Below are positions 35,090 to 44,333 of a DNA stretch of 64,000 nucleotides, piece by piece. The notes under the pieces are model-generated. The model made no database searches, had not been told where the DNA came from, and worked only from the letters and a program-made list of their open reading frames with translations. The position numbers were made by a program, and so were the translations under genes. Origin of the DNA: a virus; the IMG/VR virus record IMGVR_UViG_3300037189_018651, positions 1 through 64,000 of that record. One strand, written 5' to 3'. The number at the start of each line of letters is the position of its first letter. Within the stretch, counting starts at the first letter, position 1.

Positions 35090-35851
35090 ATGTCAACGCT
35101 TTGTAATTTAACAACTGCCATTTCAGGTAATCAATGTATAGGTGATACATTACCGGTTATTAATGCTAACTTTAATAATTTAGACGTAGCTGTTTGTAAT
35201 TTATCGACACACCCTTTTACGTTACAGGTTATTGATTCACCTACAATTAATTTAACATTATCACAAACTGCAAATGTAGCTAAATTATCTGCTGATTATA
35301 TTGGAGGTGATATAAGTAATTTATACTCTTTAGTACGAAAATTAACAAGCGATATGCAAAACATTGGAAATTATCCTTATCTTGAGTACGGCTGGGTTAC
35401 TGCACTGAACGCAGCACCTCAAAACATCCGTAACACAGTAACCACTCTAAGCTGTACAACAAAAATTGTTGATACGCAAGGTATAGGATATGACCCCGTT
35501 AATAGCACAATAACTGTTGATCCAGGTACTTATTCTTATGAAGCAGGTGCGGAGACCGGATCATTACACAACTACGATGCAAAATTATTACTTTATAATG
35601 GTAGTACGTTGATAGGTAATCAAGACGGTACTGTAGCCGGTTCAACTTTTAATTCAGGAACCTGTTCAATGAAGGGCGTAGTAACATTCAATACTCAGGC
35701 GTCATTGACTTTGAGAATGGTAGGTCAAGATTTTGCAGACCCCGCAGGATATGTCTTTATTAAATCTGGTGATCAGTACGGCAACCAAATAAACAATAGC
35801 ACAACCACACTCGATAAGCGTGTTTGGATAAAACTCTGGAAAGTAGGTTAA
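35090..35851 (+). CDS. Fibre/decoration-like protein, GD-IN-NF paralogue 4 (closest to the copy at 6955)
   Basis: 253 residues with NQCIGDTLPVINANFNNLD at the N-terminus, a central IGNYPYLE motif, and a WIKLWKVG C-terminus. The copy at 6955 has IGNYPY and WKVG in the same places, so these two are sister proteins about 28 kb apart. The C-terminal domain (DPGTYSYEAGAETGSLHNYD) keeps the jelly-roll-like pattern. No enzymatic residues seen. Confidence 0.55.
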   Translation: MSTLCNLTTAISGNQCIGDTLPVINANFNNLDVAVCNLSTHPFTLQVIDSPTINLTLSQTANVAKLSADYIGGDISNLYSLVRKLTSDMQNIGNYPYLEYGWVTALNAAPQNIRNTVTTLSCTTKIVDTQGIGYDPVNSTITVDPGTYSYEAGAETGSLHNYDAKLLLYNGSTLIGNQDGTVAGSTFNSGTCSMKGVVTFNTQASLTLRMVGQDFADPAGYVFIKSGDQYGNQINNSTTTLDKRVWIKLWKVG

Positions 35852-35852
35852 T

Positions 35853-35960
35853 ATGGCTAATTATAGTCAAAGAAAGTACAGAACTGTTCATGTACAAACA
35901 GCCAGTAAAAAGAAAACTTTCCTACAGAAAGTAACAGCTTATATAAAGCGTTTTATTTAA
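35853..35960 (+). CDS. Small basic protein (35 aa)
   Basis: The frame starts at ATG 35853, two bases after the preceding stop. It encodes a Lys/Arg-rich peptide (MANYSQRKYRTVHVQ, then KKKTFLQKVTAYIKRF). Its last eight bases overlap the convergent sulfotransferase gene end. It could be a real small late protein or a chance frame. Spacing and start favour a gene. Confidence 0.4.
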   Translation: MANYSQRKYRTVHVQTASKKKTFLQKVTAYIKRFI

Positions 35961-36777
35961 GGTATCCAAAGCCTTTCTGGTACCATTGAAAGGTATTATC
36001 AATCCAAGTACAAACTGGTTCTCCCAGGATCTCCCTTGAATCATCCTTAAGTGCTTTTACCTCTCTGCGTATTGTGTGAAGAGTATCTGTTAAACCATAA
36101 ACAGAGTCATCTTCCTTAATAGACTGCTCGACGTTTTTAAAGTCGTGTTCGAAATTAGGTAGATCAAGATAACTATAAATTCGTTCCATTTGCTCGGAAG
36201 GATTAGAAGAAAGATCTTCTGCTCGTACATAAAGTATATTCTTATTAATACCTTCGTGTACGCATTGCTGTAAACGTTCTAATGCTAAACCAACAGGTGG
36301 GGAGGCAAACCAAGCATCTACTCTCTTTGCTGTAGATGTACCTTTCATATCTCTATGATTTTGTATCTCCTGATGATGTTCTTGATTTGCTCTATAGAGC
36401 TTTTCCATAGAAGCAATTATACCTTTAAGGTCTCTTACCATACAGATCATTTTAGGCTGATAGGGCATAAAAGCATTAAACCAAGAATAATGAATTGAAG
36501 CGCCTCTCGTCTTAATACAAAGATTAGGTTTATCGGTATAAGCATCAGCATATCCTTGAAGACCACCCCAACAGAACCCACGCCAGGTATTCAAAGCTAG
36601 ATCTTTATCCATAGCTTTAACCTCTGGTGTACTCGTATAATTCATCCTAGCACCATAAAGATATTCAAGTACAGGGTCGGTTTGTGTAGCTTGAATCTCC
36701 GGATGCTGATTAAAAATGCACTGAAGAAGGGTAGAACAACTTCTAGGCATTGATGAATTAAAGAATATATTTTTCAT
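35953..36777 (-). CDS. PAPS-dependent sulfotransferase-like protein
   Basis: This 274-residue protein fits the P-loop-like sulfotransferase fold, which transfers sulfate from PAPS to a hydroxyl or amine. The 5'-phosphosulfate loop is PRSCSTLL (residues 11-18, near the N-terminus as usual). The 3'-phosphate-binding motif is MVRDLKGIIAS (113-123, Arg115 and Ser123). A downstream RAEDLSSNPSEQMERIYSYL segment matches the family's y-EDL-x-x-x-P motif. There is no signal peptide, so it acts in the cytoplasm. It overlaps the glycosyltransferase stop by one base, and an APS kinase is encoded at 50283, giving a possible donor supply. The acceptor is unknown. Confidence 0.85.
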   Translation of the reverse strand: MKNIFFNSSMPRSCSTLLQCIFNQHPEIQATQTDPVLEYLYGARMNYTSTPEVKAMDKDLALNTWRGFCWGGLQGYADAYTDKPNLCIKTRGASIHYSWFNAFMPYQPKMICMVRDLKGIIASMEKLYRANQEHHQEIQNHRDMKGTSTAKRVDAWFASPPVGLALERLQQCVHEGINKNILYVRAEDLSSNPSEQMERIYSYLDLPNFEHDFKNVEQSIKEDDSVYGLTDTLHTIRREVKALKDDSREILGEPVCTWIDNTFQWYQKGFGYLK

Positions 36778-37709
36778 TAGTTTAAAAGCAGACCATTATT
36801 ATCTACTAACTTTGTACCAGGTTCAAGCAAAGAATTAGCTAATTCTTTAATATCAAAAATACTATTTACATCAGTATAAGGACATTCATGGAATCGACTA
36901 CCTACCCAGTCATACTCTTCTAAATACGATTCAACGTAATGCTTAAACTCAGTACTACCTTTTGCAATTATATTATTATGCAACTTATAACCAAACACAG
37001 TTGGCGAATTAGCAATCCATCCTACGGTAGCAGGCTTATTAAGAGCAGCACAAGCATGCTGCATAAGTGAATCAATACCTAAAAACTTATCAGATAATGC
37101 AATAACACTAATAATGTCTCGAAGATTACCTGTTAATTGTTCCGTACCATCGATTACAATCTGATTATCTCGTCTTATTTGATATACCTTACTAAATTGT
37201 GATTTAACAAGATTTACGGTTTCTTGAGCTACCTGAGGTGGTAGGTCTCTAGCCCATGAATAGGGGTATCCTTGACCATCTGCACCACCTGAGGACTGAA
37301 CAACAAGTATAGGTCCTTGCTTTTTAACCAGAGCGTTTGCAGCCATTAATTCCCTGTTACTTAGATAAATTCTAGGCTGTACGCTATCACAGGGAATATC
37401 ATAAAGATCACACCAAACCTCTGCAAGATGCTTTCTCTTTAGAAGAAGATCTTCAGAATGATAAGGCTCAAGACGCATTATTTTAGTCTTTTTATCCTTA
37501 ATGTAATCCTCGTAAAAATATAGCAAAGTACCAAACTTATAAACCCTATGTACGTCTGGATTATGTATCCATACTTCAGGCCATGCTGTAACAATAATTA
37601 ACTTACTTACAAAATGTTGTTTTTTAATTGCATGCGCAACAGCAGTTGCAGCAACGTTTTTACCCATACCTCCATCAATATGTAGTATAATATATTCATA
37701 TTCGTTCAC
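36777..37709 (-). CDS. Glycosyltransferase family 9-like (heptosyltransferase-type)
   Basis: A 310-residue protein starting at GTG 37709. The N-terminal Rossmann-like half has HIDGGMGKNVAATAVAHAIK followed by KLIIVTAWPEVWIHNPDVHR, the GT9 pattern (G-x-G-k-n/d, then t-x-p-x-v-x-x-n-p). The C-terminal half has ISVIALSDKFLGIDSLMQHACAAL, split as ALSDKFLGIDSLMQH and ACAALNKP. This matches the GT-B acceptor/donor region 'D-S-x-x-x-H-x-A-a-A-l-x-k-P'. GT9 enzymes build LPS cores. This one could modify host surface sugars or a phage glycan. Coupled to the sulfotransferase, it suggests a sulfated-sugar product (inference). Confidence 0.75.
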   Translation of the reverse strand: MNEYEYIILHIDGGMGKNVAATAVAHAIKKQHFVSKLIIVTAWPEVWIHNPDVHRVYKFGTLLYFYEDYIKDKKTKIMRLEPYHSEDLLLKRKHLAEVWCDLYDIPCDSVQPRIYLSNRELMAANALVKKQGPILVVQSSGGADGQGYPYSWARDLPPQVAQETVNLVKSQFSKVYQIRRDNQIVIDGTEQLTGNLRDIISVIALSDKFLGIDSLMQHACAALNKPATVGWIANSPTVFGYKLHNNIIAKGSTEFKHYVESYLEEYDWVGSRFHECPYTDVNSIFDIKELANSLLEPGTKLVDNNGLLLN

Positions 37710-37764
37710 GTATTAATTTTATATTAGAACAGTATATATTCAACTTTAATTTTTAAAATTAACG

Positions 37765-37772
37765 GTTAAATA
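37765..37772 (+). promoter_or_regulatory. Late-type promoter octamer GTTAAATA
   Basis: Eleven bases before the ATG at 37784. A minus-strand AATAAATA (37778-37771) overlaps it and could serve the GT9 operon about 60 bases away. Confidence 0.45.
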
Positions 37773-37783
37773 TTTATTAACCA

Positions 37784-40156
37784 ATGTCTGTACAAAAACT
37801 AACTGGAGATGCTGCTAGAGCGCAGTTTGATCAACTTGCTGCTCGGAACGCTGCTTCAAGTGCTGGAGCAAACCAATTTCTTGGCAATAGCAGCGCACCA
37901 TCAAGTACAGGAGCGAACCAATTTCTTGGCAATAGTAGCGCTCCTTCGAGTGCTGGAGCAGATCAGTTCTTAGGAGAAAGTAGTACACCATCATCTGCTA
38001 GCGGTAAAGGTACTACTTACTTAAACGGGCCTGATACTTGGTTAACCGGTATACTAGACCCTGCTAAAAAGGATAAAGTTATACCTCATTTAGGTCTTTT
38101 TGATAATGCATTTAACATGCTAAATCAAGCACAAGCAACAAATTCCGGTATGGAAGCTGCGTTGATGCAATCAAATGCAATGTTAAACGGTGCTGGTATT
38201 CAAGCCGCACCTGGTGCTTTAACCCAGGATGTACACGCTATTGTACGTAATCAATACGCTAATCTATTTGTTAATACCGCTAATAATTCTATAAATTGTG
38301 CAGTAGGTAGTATTGCTAACGGGTTAGCTGGTGCTGAAGCAGGTATTGCATCATCACTTGGTCAAGCAGTACAGATAATGCATGACAAGTTTAAACCTGT
38401 TAATAAGTTTATCGGTTCAACTTTATACGGTTTAACTGGTATGCTAAGAGATCCTTTAGGTGCCCATGGTATTATACCTACAATAGGCGGGGTTATTAAC
38501 AAGGTAAATCCAAAATTTGCTCAATCCCATGAAGCTTCTTTTCTAGCTATTAAGATGGAGGAGATATCCCATCTACCAGGTAATATATACGGTAGTATTC
38601 AACACTTACAAAGCGCTATGGCAGGAGGTAAGTTATTCGGACCTGTACAGTTTATTAAGGACATGTATCTAGGTGCTATGAATATTATCAAAAGCATCGG
38701 TAAATTTATTAATGATTTATTTTACATGTTACAAAAATTTGTATTCATGATTATAAATGAATTGATACCTCTTAATATGGTATTAGGCTTTTTACAAGCT
38801 GTTACCCAGATCGCAGGTAGTGTAGGTTCTATAGCAAGCGCATTTGGAGGTTTAAACCAAATAACACAATTTACAAGCCAATTAACAAATGTTACAGGAC
38901 AGCTAGGGTCTATTATTTCCAACCCTGCTGCATTAGCTGCTCGTTTCCTACCACCGCAAGTTCAACAAGGAATGGCGTTTTTAAATAATCCTGAAGCTTT
39001 GGTAAGCGCATTACCACCGCCGTTTAGTACGATACTATGTATTCTTAATAAGATATCCGGATACGGTTATAACTACAATATGGGGTATGGTCTCACTACT
39101 GCTTTAGACCAAATTAAAGGTGGTGTACTTGCAGGCATAATAGGCGCTTTTAGTAGTCAATTTCAAATTTTAAATTCTATTTTTAAACCTACTGCTCCTC
39201 CTGTTCCACCGGCTTTTAGCTACAAATACAATAACGTATCTGCCCCTGGTCGTCCTAATTATAACACAGATAGAAGTGGACAGGTTGTTAAGGATCCCTG
39301 TCTCGGTGCACCTAAAGCACCTTACTCACTTGATCCTGCTACATCTACAGCAAATGCTCCGAGTAATGCAGCTGATGCTCAAAAAACATACGGAGATGCT
39401 TCCGCAGCTGCAACTGCTGCAGCAGACAAACCTTTCAATCTAGATTACAGCAATGTAACAAGCCCGATTGAAGCTGCAACATTATCACCTGTTGAGTTAG
39501 CTATGGCTGATAACGGTCAAGAAACATTCAACAATCAAGAAAGAATTTATAATAATATGTCTGATGCTGCATTCAATATGACAGATCTTGCTTCTCCCGG
39601 TAGTATGGATGTAGCTCAACCCGAACCCACATCTGCTGCTAATGATTTAGCGGGTGAAGAATCACCTATAACATATGCTGACACTGAAGAATCGTTAGGT
39701 ACAGGAGCAAGTGCAACAAGTTCAGGCATTTACAATGATGATAATGCTGATACTACCCCTACACCGAGTACACAATCCGCAGATCAATTTTTAGGTAATG
39801 AGAGCGCTCCTTCGAGTGCAGGAGCAGATCAGTTCCTCGGTAACAGTAGTGCACCGTCAAGTGCAGGAGCAGATCAGTTCTTAGGAAATAGTAGTACACC
39901 TTCTAGTGCGGCAGCAGAACAATTCTTAGGTAACAGTAATAGTACACCAACACCAACAAATCCTGCTACAGATGAGTTCTTAGGTAATAGTACTGCATCG
40001 TCAAATGCAGCAGCTGATCAGTTCTTAGGTAATAGTAGCGCACAAGCCCCTCAACCAGCAGGTAGCGCTAGCCAAGAACCTGCAACATTCGATAAAGCAA
40101 CCGCTGCTCAGTACCAACAAAAAATGAATGCACGTAAACAATTCCTTGGAGAATAA
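37784..40156 (+). CDS. Virion-associated protein with QFLG repeats at both termini
   Basis: A 790-residue protein of unknown function. Residues about 30-75 contain three copies, and residues about 665-770 six copies, of a roughly 15-residue unit with core (A/G)(A/N/D)(Q/E)FLG(N/E) and SSxPSS linkers. The protein ends in another QFLGE. Between them is a conserved-looking body with hydrophobic helices (about 285-340) and a Gly/Ala-rich segment. DNA copies differ at many third positions, so the peptide is under selection. It is the first gene of a late operon with the hub hydrolase and spike. This suggests a baseplate-hub or tail-interior component whose QFLG peptides bind a partner. Confidence 0.5.
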   Translation: MSVQKLTGDAARAQFDQLAARNAASSAGANQFLGNSSAPSSTGANQFLGNSSAPSSAGADQFLGESSTPSSASGKGTTYLNGPDTWLTGILDPAKKDKVIPHLGLFDNAFNMLNQAQATNSGMEAALMQSNAMLNGAGIQAAPGALTQDVHAIVRNQYANLFVNTANNSINCAVGSIANGLAGAEAGIASSLGQAVQIMHDKFKPVNKFIGSTLYGLTGMLRDPLGAHGIIPTIGGVINKVNPKFAQSHEASFLAIKMEEISHLPGNIYGSIQHLQSAMAGGKLFGPVQFIKDMYLGAMNIIKSIGKFINDLFYMLQKFVFMIINELIPLNMVLGFLQAVTQIAGSVGSIASAFGGLNQITQFTSQLTNVTGQLGSIISNPAALAARFLPPQVQQGMAFLNNPEALVSALPPPFSTILCILNKISGYGYNYNMGYGLTTALDQIKGGVLAGIIGAFSSQFQILNSIFKPTAPPVPPAFSYKYNNVSAPGRPNYNTDRSGQVVKDPCLGAPKAPYSLDPATSTANAPSNAADAQKTYGDASAAATAAADKPFNLDYSNVTSPIEAATLSPVELAMADNGQETFNNQERIYNNMSDAAFNMTDLASPGSMDVAQPEPTSAANDLAGEESPITYADTEESLGTGASATSSGIYNDDNADTTPTPSTQSADQFLGNESAPSSAGADQFLGNSSAPSSAGADQFLGNSSTPSSAAAEQFLGNSNSTPTPTNPATDEFLGNSTASSNAAADQFLGNSSAQAPQPAGSASQEPATFDKATAAQYQQKMNARKQFLGE
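37850..37992 (+). repeat. N-terminal QFLG repeat block (coding)
   Basis: Three imperfect 45-bp units encoding SSAGANQFLGN-type peptides. They are related to the block at 39770-40050. Confidence 0.8.
39770..40050 (+). repeat. C-terminal QFLG repeat block (coding)
   Basis: Six imperfect units of about 42-54 bp encoding (A/G)xx(Q/E)FLGNxS peptides. The first three are nearly identical and the later ones diverged. Confidence 0.8.
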
Positions 40157-40181
40157 TTGATAACAAAATTAAGTAACTAAC

Positions 40182-42377
40182 ATGATGAAAGAATATTACG
40201 GTAATTATTTGGGAGTTTGTGTTTATAACAAAGACCCTGAATTTAGAGGTCGTGTTAAGGTATTCATTCCTCATATCATGCCTGCTCTATATGAAAAATG
40301 GAATCAAGCAGGTACTGATATTAATATAAAATCATTAGGTGCAAATTTAAACGGAGCATTAGATGACAATGTTTTAAAAACATTACAGAAAATTCTTCCC
40401 TGGTGCGAAGCAGCTTCACCGATTATTGGTTCATGTACTGCAGGGCACAGAGATTCCAGTACAGGTAATTGGCTACAAAGTGCAAAAGATGTACTAGGTA
40501 GAGCAGTAGCAGGTGCAACAAATCTTGCTTCTGGTGCTCTTGCAGCAGGTAAATCATTACTAGATTCTTCGTCAGCTTCTTCGTTAGGTCAAAAAATTAT
40601 AGCTGCAACCAACTACCCAAAGCATTATAACCCTAAAACAGGTACAACAGGTGCTAGTACGTATTGTGCAGCTATTAGTACAAACGCTCTTAATAAGACA
40701 TTCGGTGTTAATATTGCACCAACAGCATCTGCTAAAGATTTTGGTCCAAATTTAGTCAAAGCAGGTTTTCAGCCTGTAGCATATGATCCTAATGCAACAT
40801 ATCCTCCTGGTGCTGTAAAGGTTTCTAATGGCGGTGAAAACGGCCATATGGAATTATCAGATGGTACCGGTAAATGGGTTTGGAGTGAAGCAGGGCCAGG
40901 TAATGCGTATAACGGTAATGCTTCAAACATTCAGGTATACCTACCTTCACAGGAAATGTATCAACGAGCTGAACCTGGTGCTCAAATTGATCCTACAGCT
41001 GTTACGAATAACTCAACTGCAACAGATCAAGCCCCTACAACAGCTAATGCTACAACTGCTGCTCCAGATGGTAGTGCCCAAGGGCTAAGACCTGCTGCAA
41101 TGCCTTTTAAAAACCCTGAGGGTGCACCTGCTTTACAAGGTCAAGAAGGACAAGACGCTAAACCAGATACAAAAGGTGTTACACCTCAATTTCCTAATTC
41201 ATCTCTTGAACCTTGTAGCGGTACAACCTACGGAGGACCAGAAACCGATCTTACCACTCTTCTTGATATTAAACCGTCTCAGCGACCTCCTGAAATTTTA
41301 GCAAAATATTCACCTGAATTTATTGCAAGACAGGAAGCTAGTATGAACGCCCGAGGTATGAGAACAGGTACCCTGAACCTTGCAGACGCTTACAACGGTT
41401 GTTACGGACCATTAAATGCAGATCACACTGTAGGCTCAACTCACTACCCCGGAGGTACTGTTTTAAGTATATTCAATAACGATAAATCACCGTTTAATCC
41501 TTCAGGTAATAATCCTGCAGGTACATACACTGTTACTGATACCGGTAACGCTGAGCGTTGTTATTTCCATTTTGACTTCTTTACTAATACACCTGCAGCG
41601 TATGAAGGTAAATTGAGTAATCTATTTTGTGCTGTTCAGAGTTTAGGGTCTAAAACAAATAGTCAGTATAGAAAAGCGCAAGCCGCTTATGGCGGACAGC
41701 CAATGTCTGATAAGACCGTTGGTGACGGCGGAGGCGGTTCAAAGGGCACAGGTGGTAAAGCACCGAGTTCAAATGTAATTCAAACAACAACAGGTAAAGG
41801 ACCTTCTCCGACAGATACTAACGGTATGGCACAAGGTATGTTTGCAGTACCCAATGAAGGAGCGTTTTTATGGGTATTCTTCCAAGAAGGTAATCCGTTA
41901 TTCCCAGTTTATTTTGCAGCAAGCTTCGGGCCTACTGAATGGGCGAGTGCATATCATGGTAGCTCGCCACCACTTTACTACCCTAACGCAAACGATAGTA
42001 GTGATAATAAAGTATATACGCAGTCTTCTGTCTTTAGACCGAACGGTTCAGGAGCTATTTTATTCAATGATTCGTCAGGAGATTCTATTGGTGATCAACG
42101 AGGCATTAAAATTGCTAATCATAATGGTGCCCACTTAGCATTTCAAAATGATCACACCGTATTATATTCACCAGATGATTTTTATAAACAATCTGATGGA
42201 CATTCTTTTGATGCTGCCTTAGGTAATAGAGAACATTACACACAAGGAGATCACAATATGGTAACTATGGGCGATCACTTTGTTAAAGTTGGTAATATAA
42301 CACAAAAAGCGTTTGATGCTGTTAAAGGTATACAAGATATTCTTAATCAAGCAAACGAAATAATGAAACAAAACTAA
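40182..42377 (+). CDS. Baseplate hub/spike gp5-like protein with inserted CHAP-like and 3D-like cell-wall hydrolase modules
   Basis: This 731-residue protein opens with a gp5-type OB fold (YYGNYLGVCVYNKDPEFRGR, then VKVFIP, ILPWCEAASP). The matching second half of the fold (VPNEGAFLWVFFQEGNPLFP, VYFAAS) appears only near residue 560. The about 450-residue insert holds a CHAP/NlpC-like unit (Cys162 in STYCAAISTNAL, His222 in NGHMELSDGTGKWVWSE) and a 3D-like unit (TGTLNLADAYNGCYG, GTVLSI, YTVTDTGNAERC with Asp453, then HFDFF). Both module types act on peptidoglycan. T4 gp5 instead carries one lysozyme domain. It probably punctures and digests the wall during infection. Confidence 0.7.
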   Translation: MMKEYYGNYLGVCVYNKDPEFRGRVKVFIPHIMPALYEKWNQAGTDINIKSLGANLNGALDDNVLKTLQKILPWCEAASPIIGSCTAGHRDSSTGNWLQSAKDVLGRAVAGATNLASGALAAGKSLLDSSSASSLGQKIIAATNYPKHYNPKTGTTGASTYCAAISTNALNKTFGVNIAPTASAKDFGPNLVKAGFQPVAYDPNATYPPGAVKVSNGGENGHMELSDGTGKWVWSEAGPGNAYNGNASNIQVYLPSQEMYQRAEPGAQIDPTAVTNNSTATDQAPTTANATTAAPDGSAQGLRPAAMPFKNPEGAPALQGQEGQDAKPDTKGVTPQFPNSSLEPCSGTTYGGPETDLTTLLDIKPSQRPPEILAKYSPEFIARQEASMNARGMRTGTLNLADAYNGCYGPLNADHTVGSTHYPGGTVLSIFNNDKSPFNPSGNNPAGTYTVTDTGNAERCYFHFDFFTNTPAAYEGKLSNLFCAVQSLGSKTNSQYRKAQAAYGGQPMSDKTVGDGGGGSKGTGGKAPSSNVIQTTTGKGPSPTDTNGMAQGMFAVPNEGAFLWVFFQEGNPLFPVYFAASFGPTEWASAYHGSSPPLYYPNANDSSDNKVYTQSSVFRPNGSGAILFNDSSGDSIGDQRGIKIANHNGAHLAFQNDHTVLYSPDDFYKQSDGHSFDAALGNREHYTQGDHNMVTMGDHFVKVGNITQKAFDAVKGIQDILNQANEIMKQN

Positions 42378-42386
42378 TAATATAAA

Positions 42387-44333
42387 ATGGACATTAGTAA
42401 CAATTATACAGCGTTTGAAGATCAAAATATAAACGCTTCACTTTTAAACTCAACCGATATTACAGGAACGTTTAATGTAGCGTTATCTGTAGAACCGTGT
42501 GCAACAGGTAATACTGCAGCTCCGGTTATACCGGTTACACAAGCTGCATCTAATTTAGCAGGTAACTATAGTAACTTAGGACCTTCAGGTATATCAGTAG
42601 AGAGTGTATCTACTCCTTCTCCGAATGTAGGTAATGACATAATACGTACAAAAATAGCAGATATTTCTCAGACACCTGTACCGGTTTTTGATCAAAATTT
42701 ACATACAACGATACCTAGCCCGTCTTCAACTGTTAGTGTATACGATGTACCTAGAACACAAACAGGTTCAAGATCAGGTACGTACGCTGCTTATTATCGT
42801 TTTGGTCCTCCTATTGATGACCCTAATATACCATCATTTGGTCCTAACGATCCTCTAAACAACCCCAATAGAAAACATAGCGTTAATAGTAACTTATGCG
42901 ATACTTTTCCTTGGGAACTTCTAACAATTCCTTGCCCAACTTGTGATGGCGGTAAGAAGAAAACACTAGAAAATAAAGCAGGTAAAAAGTATATCGATTT
43001 AACAGCTTTCTTTCCTCGTGCGCCTCTTGCAATAAGATCTGTTGTAGGTGGTATTGATGATTTCATTAACGGTACAATACACGCAGTAGATGTTACTTCA
43101 CTATTTAAAAAAGGTAAGTGTCCTACATGCGAAGGTAAAAATAAGGTTAAAGATTCGTCTGGTCAATCAGGTATAAATGCTAAAAAAGCCGCTCAGCATT
43201 TAGATAGTAAAAAAGATGAGATAATGAAACATGAAGCTAATGCTGGTGCTCCATCAGGTTGCGGTAACCGTTATTCTATTATTGCAGGTCATGATTGCTT
43301 GGAAGTAGGACTAGGTATGAATAACGCTACCTCTTATCGTGTTGATCCTGAAGGTACTCAGGCTCCAGGATATCACGGTACTGATGTTGCGCAAGTTACT
43401 GTTAATAAGAAGTCACCAGCTGTTTATGGTACAAATCCTCCTTCAACTCCCGGAGGCCATTACGTTATTAAATGCAGTAATAAATTTACTGCTTTTAGTG
43501 GAGCACAAGGTATTGAACTTGTTACTCACGGTCCTGTTAATATTGCAGGAGGTATAACTAAGATTACAGGGCCAGAAGTAACAATAGGTTCGCAGTCAGG
43601 GCCTGTTACAGTTTCAGGTCATCATTTACAATTAACAGGTAAAACACTTGCATTAAATGCAACTGACGGCGACAGTCAAGTTGTTGTTCAGGGTACGTTA
43701 GGAGTAGCAAGTAATATGGTTGTAGGTGGCGGCGCTCACGTTGAAGGAGACTTGTCGTTTATATCCGCATCAGCTCCTTCAACTATTAAGCGTACAAAAT
43801 TTTCTGGTCCACCTGATATGAATTCAGGTATGGCTGCCTGGGGAGGTATAGCTGTAAAAGCAATATCTAAACATATCGAAAATATGCAGAGAGATGTTGC
43901 TATATGGGCTACAGATCCTTCCTTATCTCTTGCATCTCCTAAGGGTCAACAGAAGTTAAATGATCATATGAAGCATTTATCATATCTGTGTAATCCTTAT
44001 GAACAGGAACCTACAGGCTGGATTATACCGGGTACTACATGGTCAGTATTAATAGATGGTTACCCTGCTACTATTGAAGCAGTTGGACCATGTGATTTAA
44101 ACAACTTCCCTCACCAGCATCAGTTACCTGATATGTTCCATACTCACGAATTTGAAGCACCTAATATTAAGTTATTAGATGACGCTAAATCAGTTCGAGA
44201 AAATTCATCTGCTAAGAAAGAGAAAATACCTGCAACAGCAAACCCAGATCAAGACAGACCAGGGTTCTTAGAGCCTATCTTACAGCCTCTCAAGATAGTT
44301 GTAGCAAAAGCTACAGATACATACGCAGTTTAA
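42387..44333 (+). CDS. Spike/needle-like baseplate protein with paired CPTC motifs and a His cluster
   Basis: A 648-residue protein following the gp5-like hub. Two CPTC motifs, each followed by an acidic residue and Gly (183-186 and 245-248, CPTCDGG and CPTCEGK), resemble half of a DnaJ-type zinc-binding pair. Residues about 370-470 are short beta repeats (VTISGSQ-like, GVASNMVVGGGAHVEGDLSF), consistent with a beta helix or prism. Near residues 575-588 lies FPHQHQLPDMFHTHEF, a histidine cluster that could bind iron or zinc, as at tips of contractile-tail spikes. A spike role is inferred from position and repeats. Confidence 0.5.
   Translation: MDISNNYTAFEDQNINASLLNSTDITGTFNVALSVEPCATGNTAAPVIPVTQAASNLAGNYSNLGPSGISVESVSTPSPNVGNDIIRTKIADISQTPVPVFDQNLHTTIPSPSSTVSVYDVPRTQTGSRSGTYAAYYRFGPPIDDPNIPSFGPNDPLNNPNRKHSVNSNLCDTFPWELLTIPCPTCDGGKKKTLENKAGKKYIDLTAFFPRAPLAIRSVVGGIDDFINGTIHAVDVTSLFKKGKCPTCEGKNKVKDSSGQSGINAKKAAQHLDSKKDEIMKHEANAGAPSGCGNRYSIIAGHDCLEVGLGMNNATSYRVDPEGTQAPGYHGTDVAQVTVNKKSPAVYGTNPPSTPGGHYVIKCSNKFTAFSGAQGIELVTHGPVNIAGGITKITGPEVTIGSQSGPVTVSGHHLQLTGKTLALNATDGDSQVVVQGTLGVASNMVVGGGAHVEGDLSFISASAPSTIKRTKFSGPPDMNSGMAAWGGIAVKAISKHIENMQRDVAIWATDPSLSLASPKGQQKLNDHMKHLSYLCNPYEQEPTGWIIPGTTWSVLIDGYPATIEAVGPCDLNNFPHQHQLPDMFHTHEFEAPNIKLLDDAKSVRENSSAKKEKIPATANPDQDRPGFLEPILQPLKIVVAKATDTYAV

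Noticed and set aside
37850-40050. Regularly spaced repeats resembling an array
   Set aside because: They are in-frame protein repeats with variable length and synonymous changes, with no CRISPR-type invariant repeats or unique spacers.
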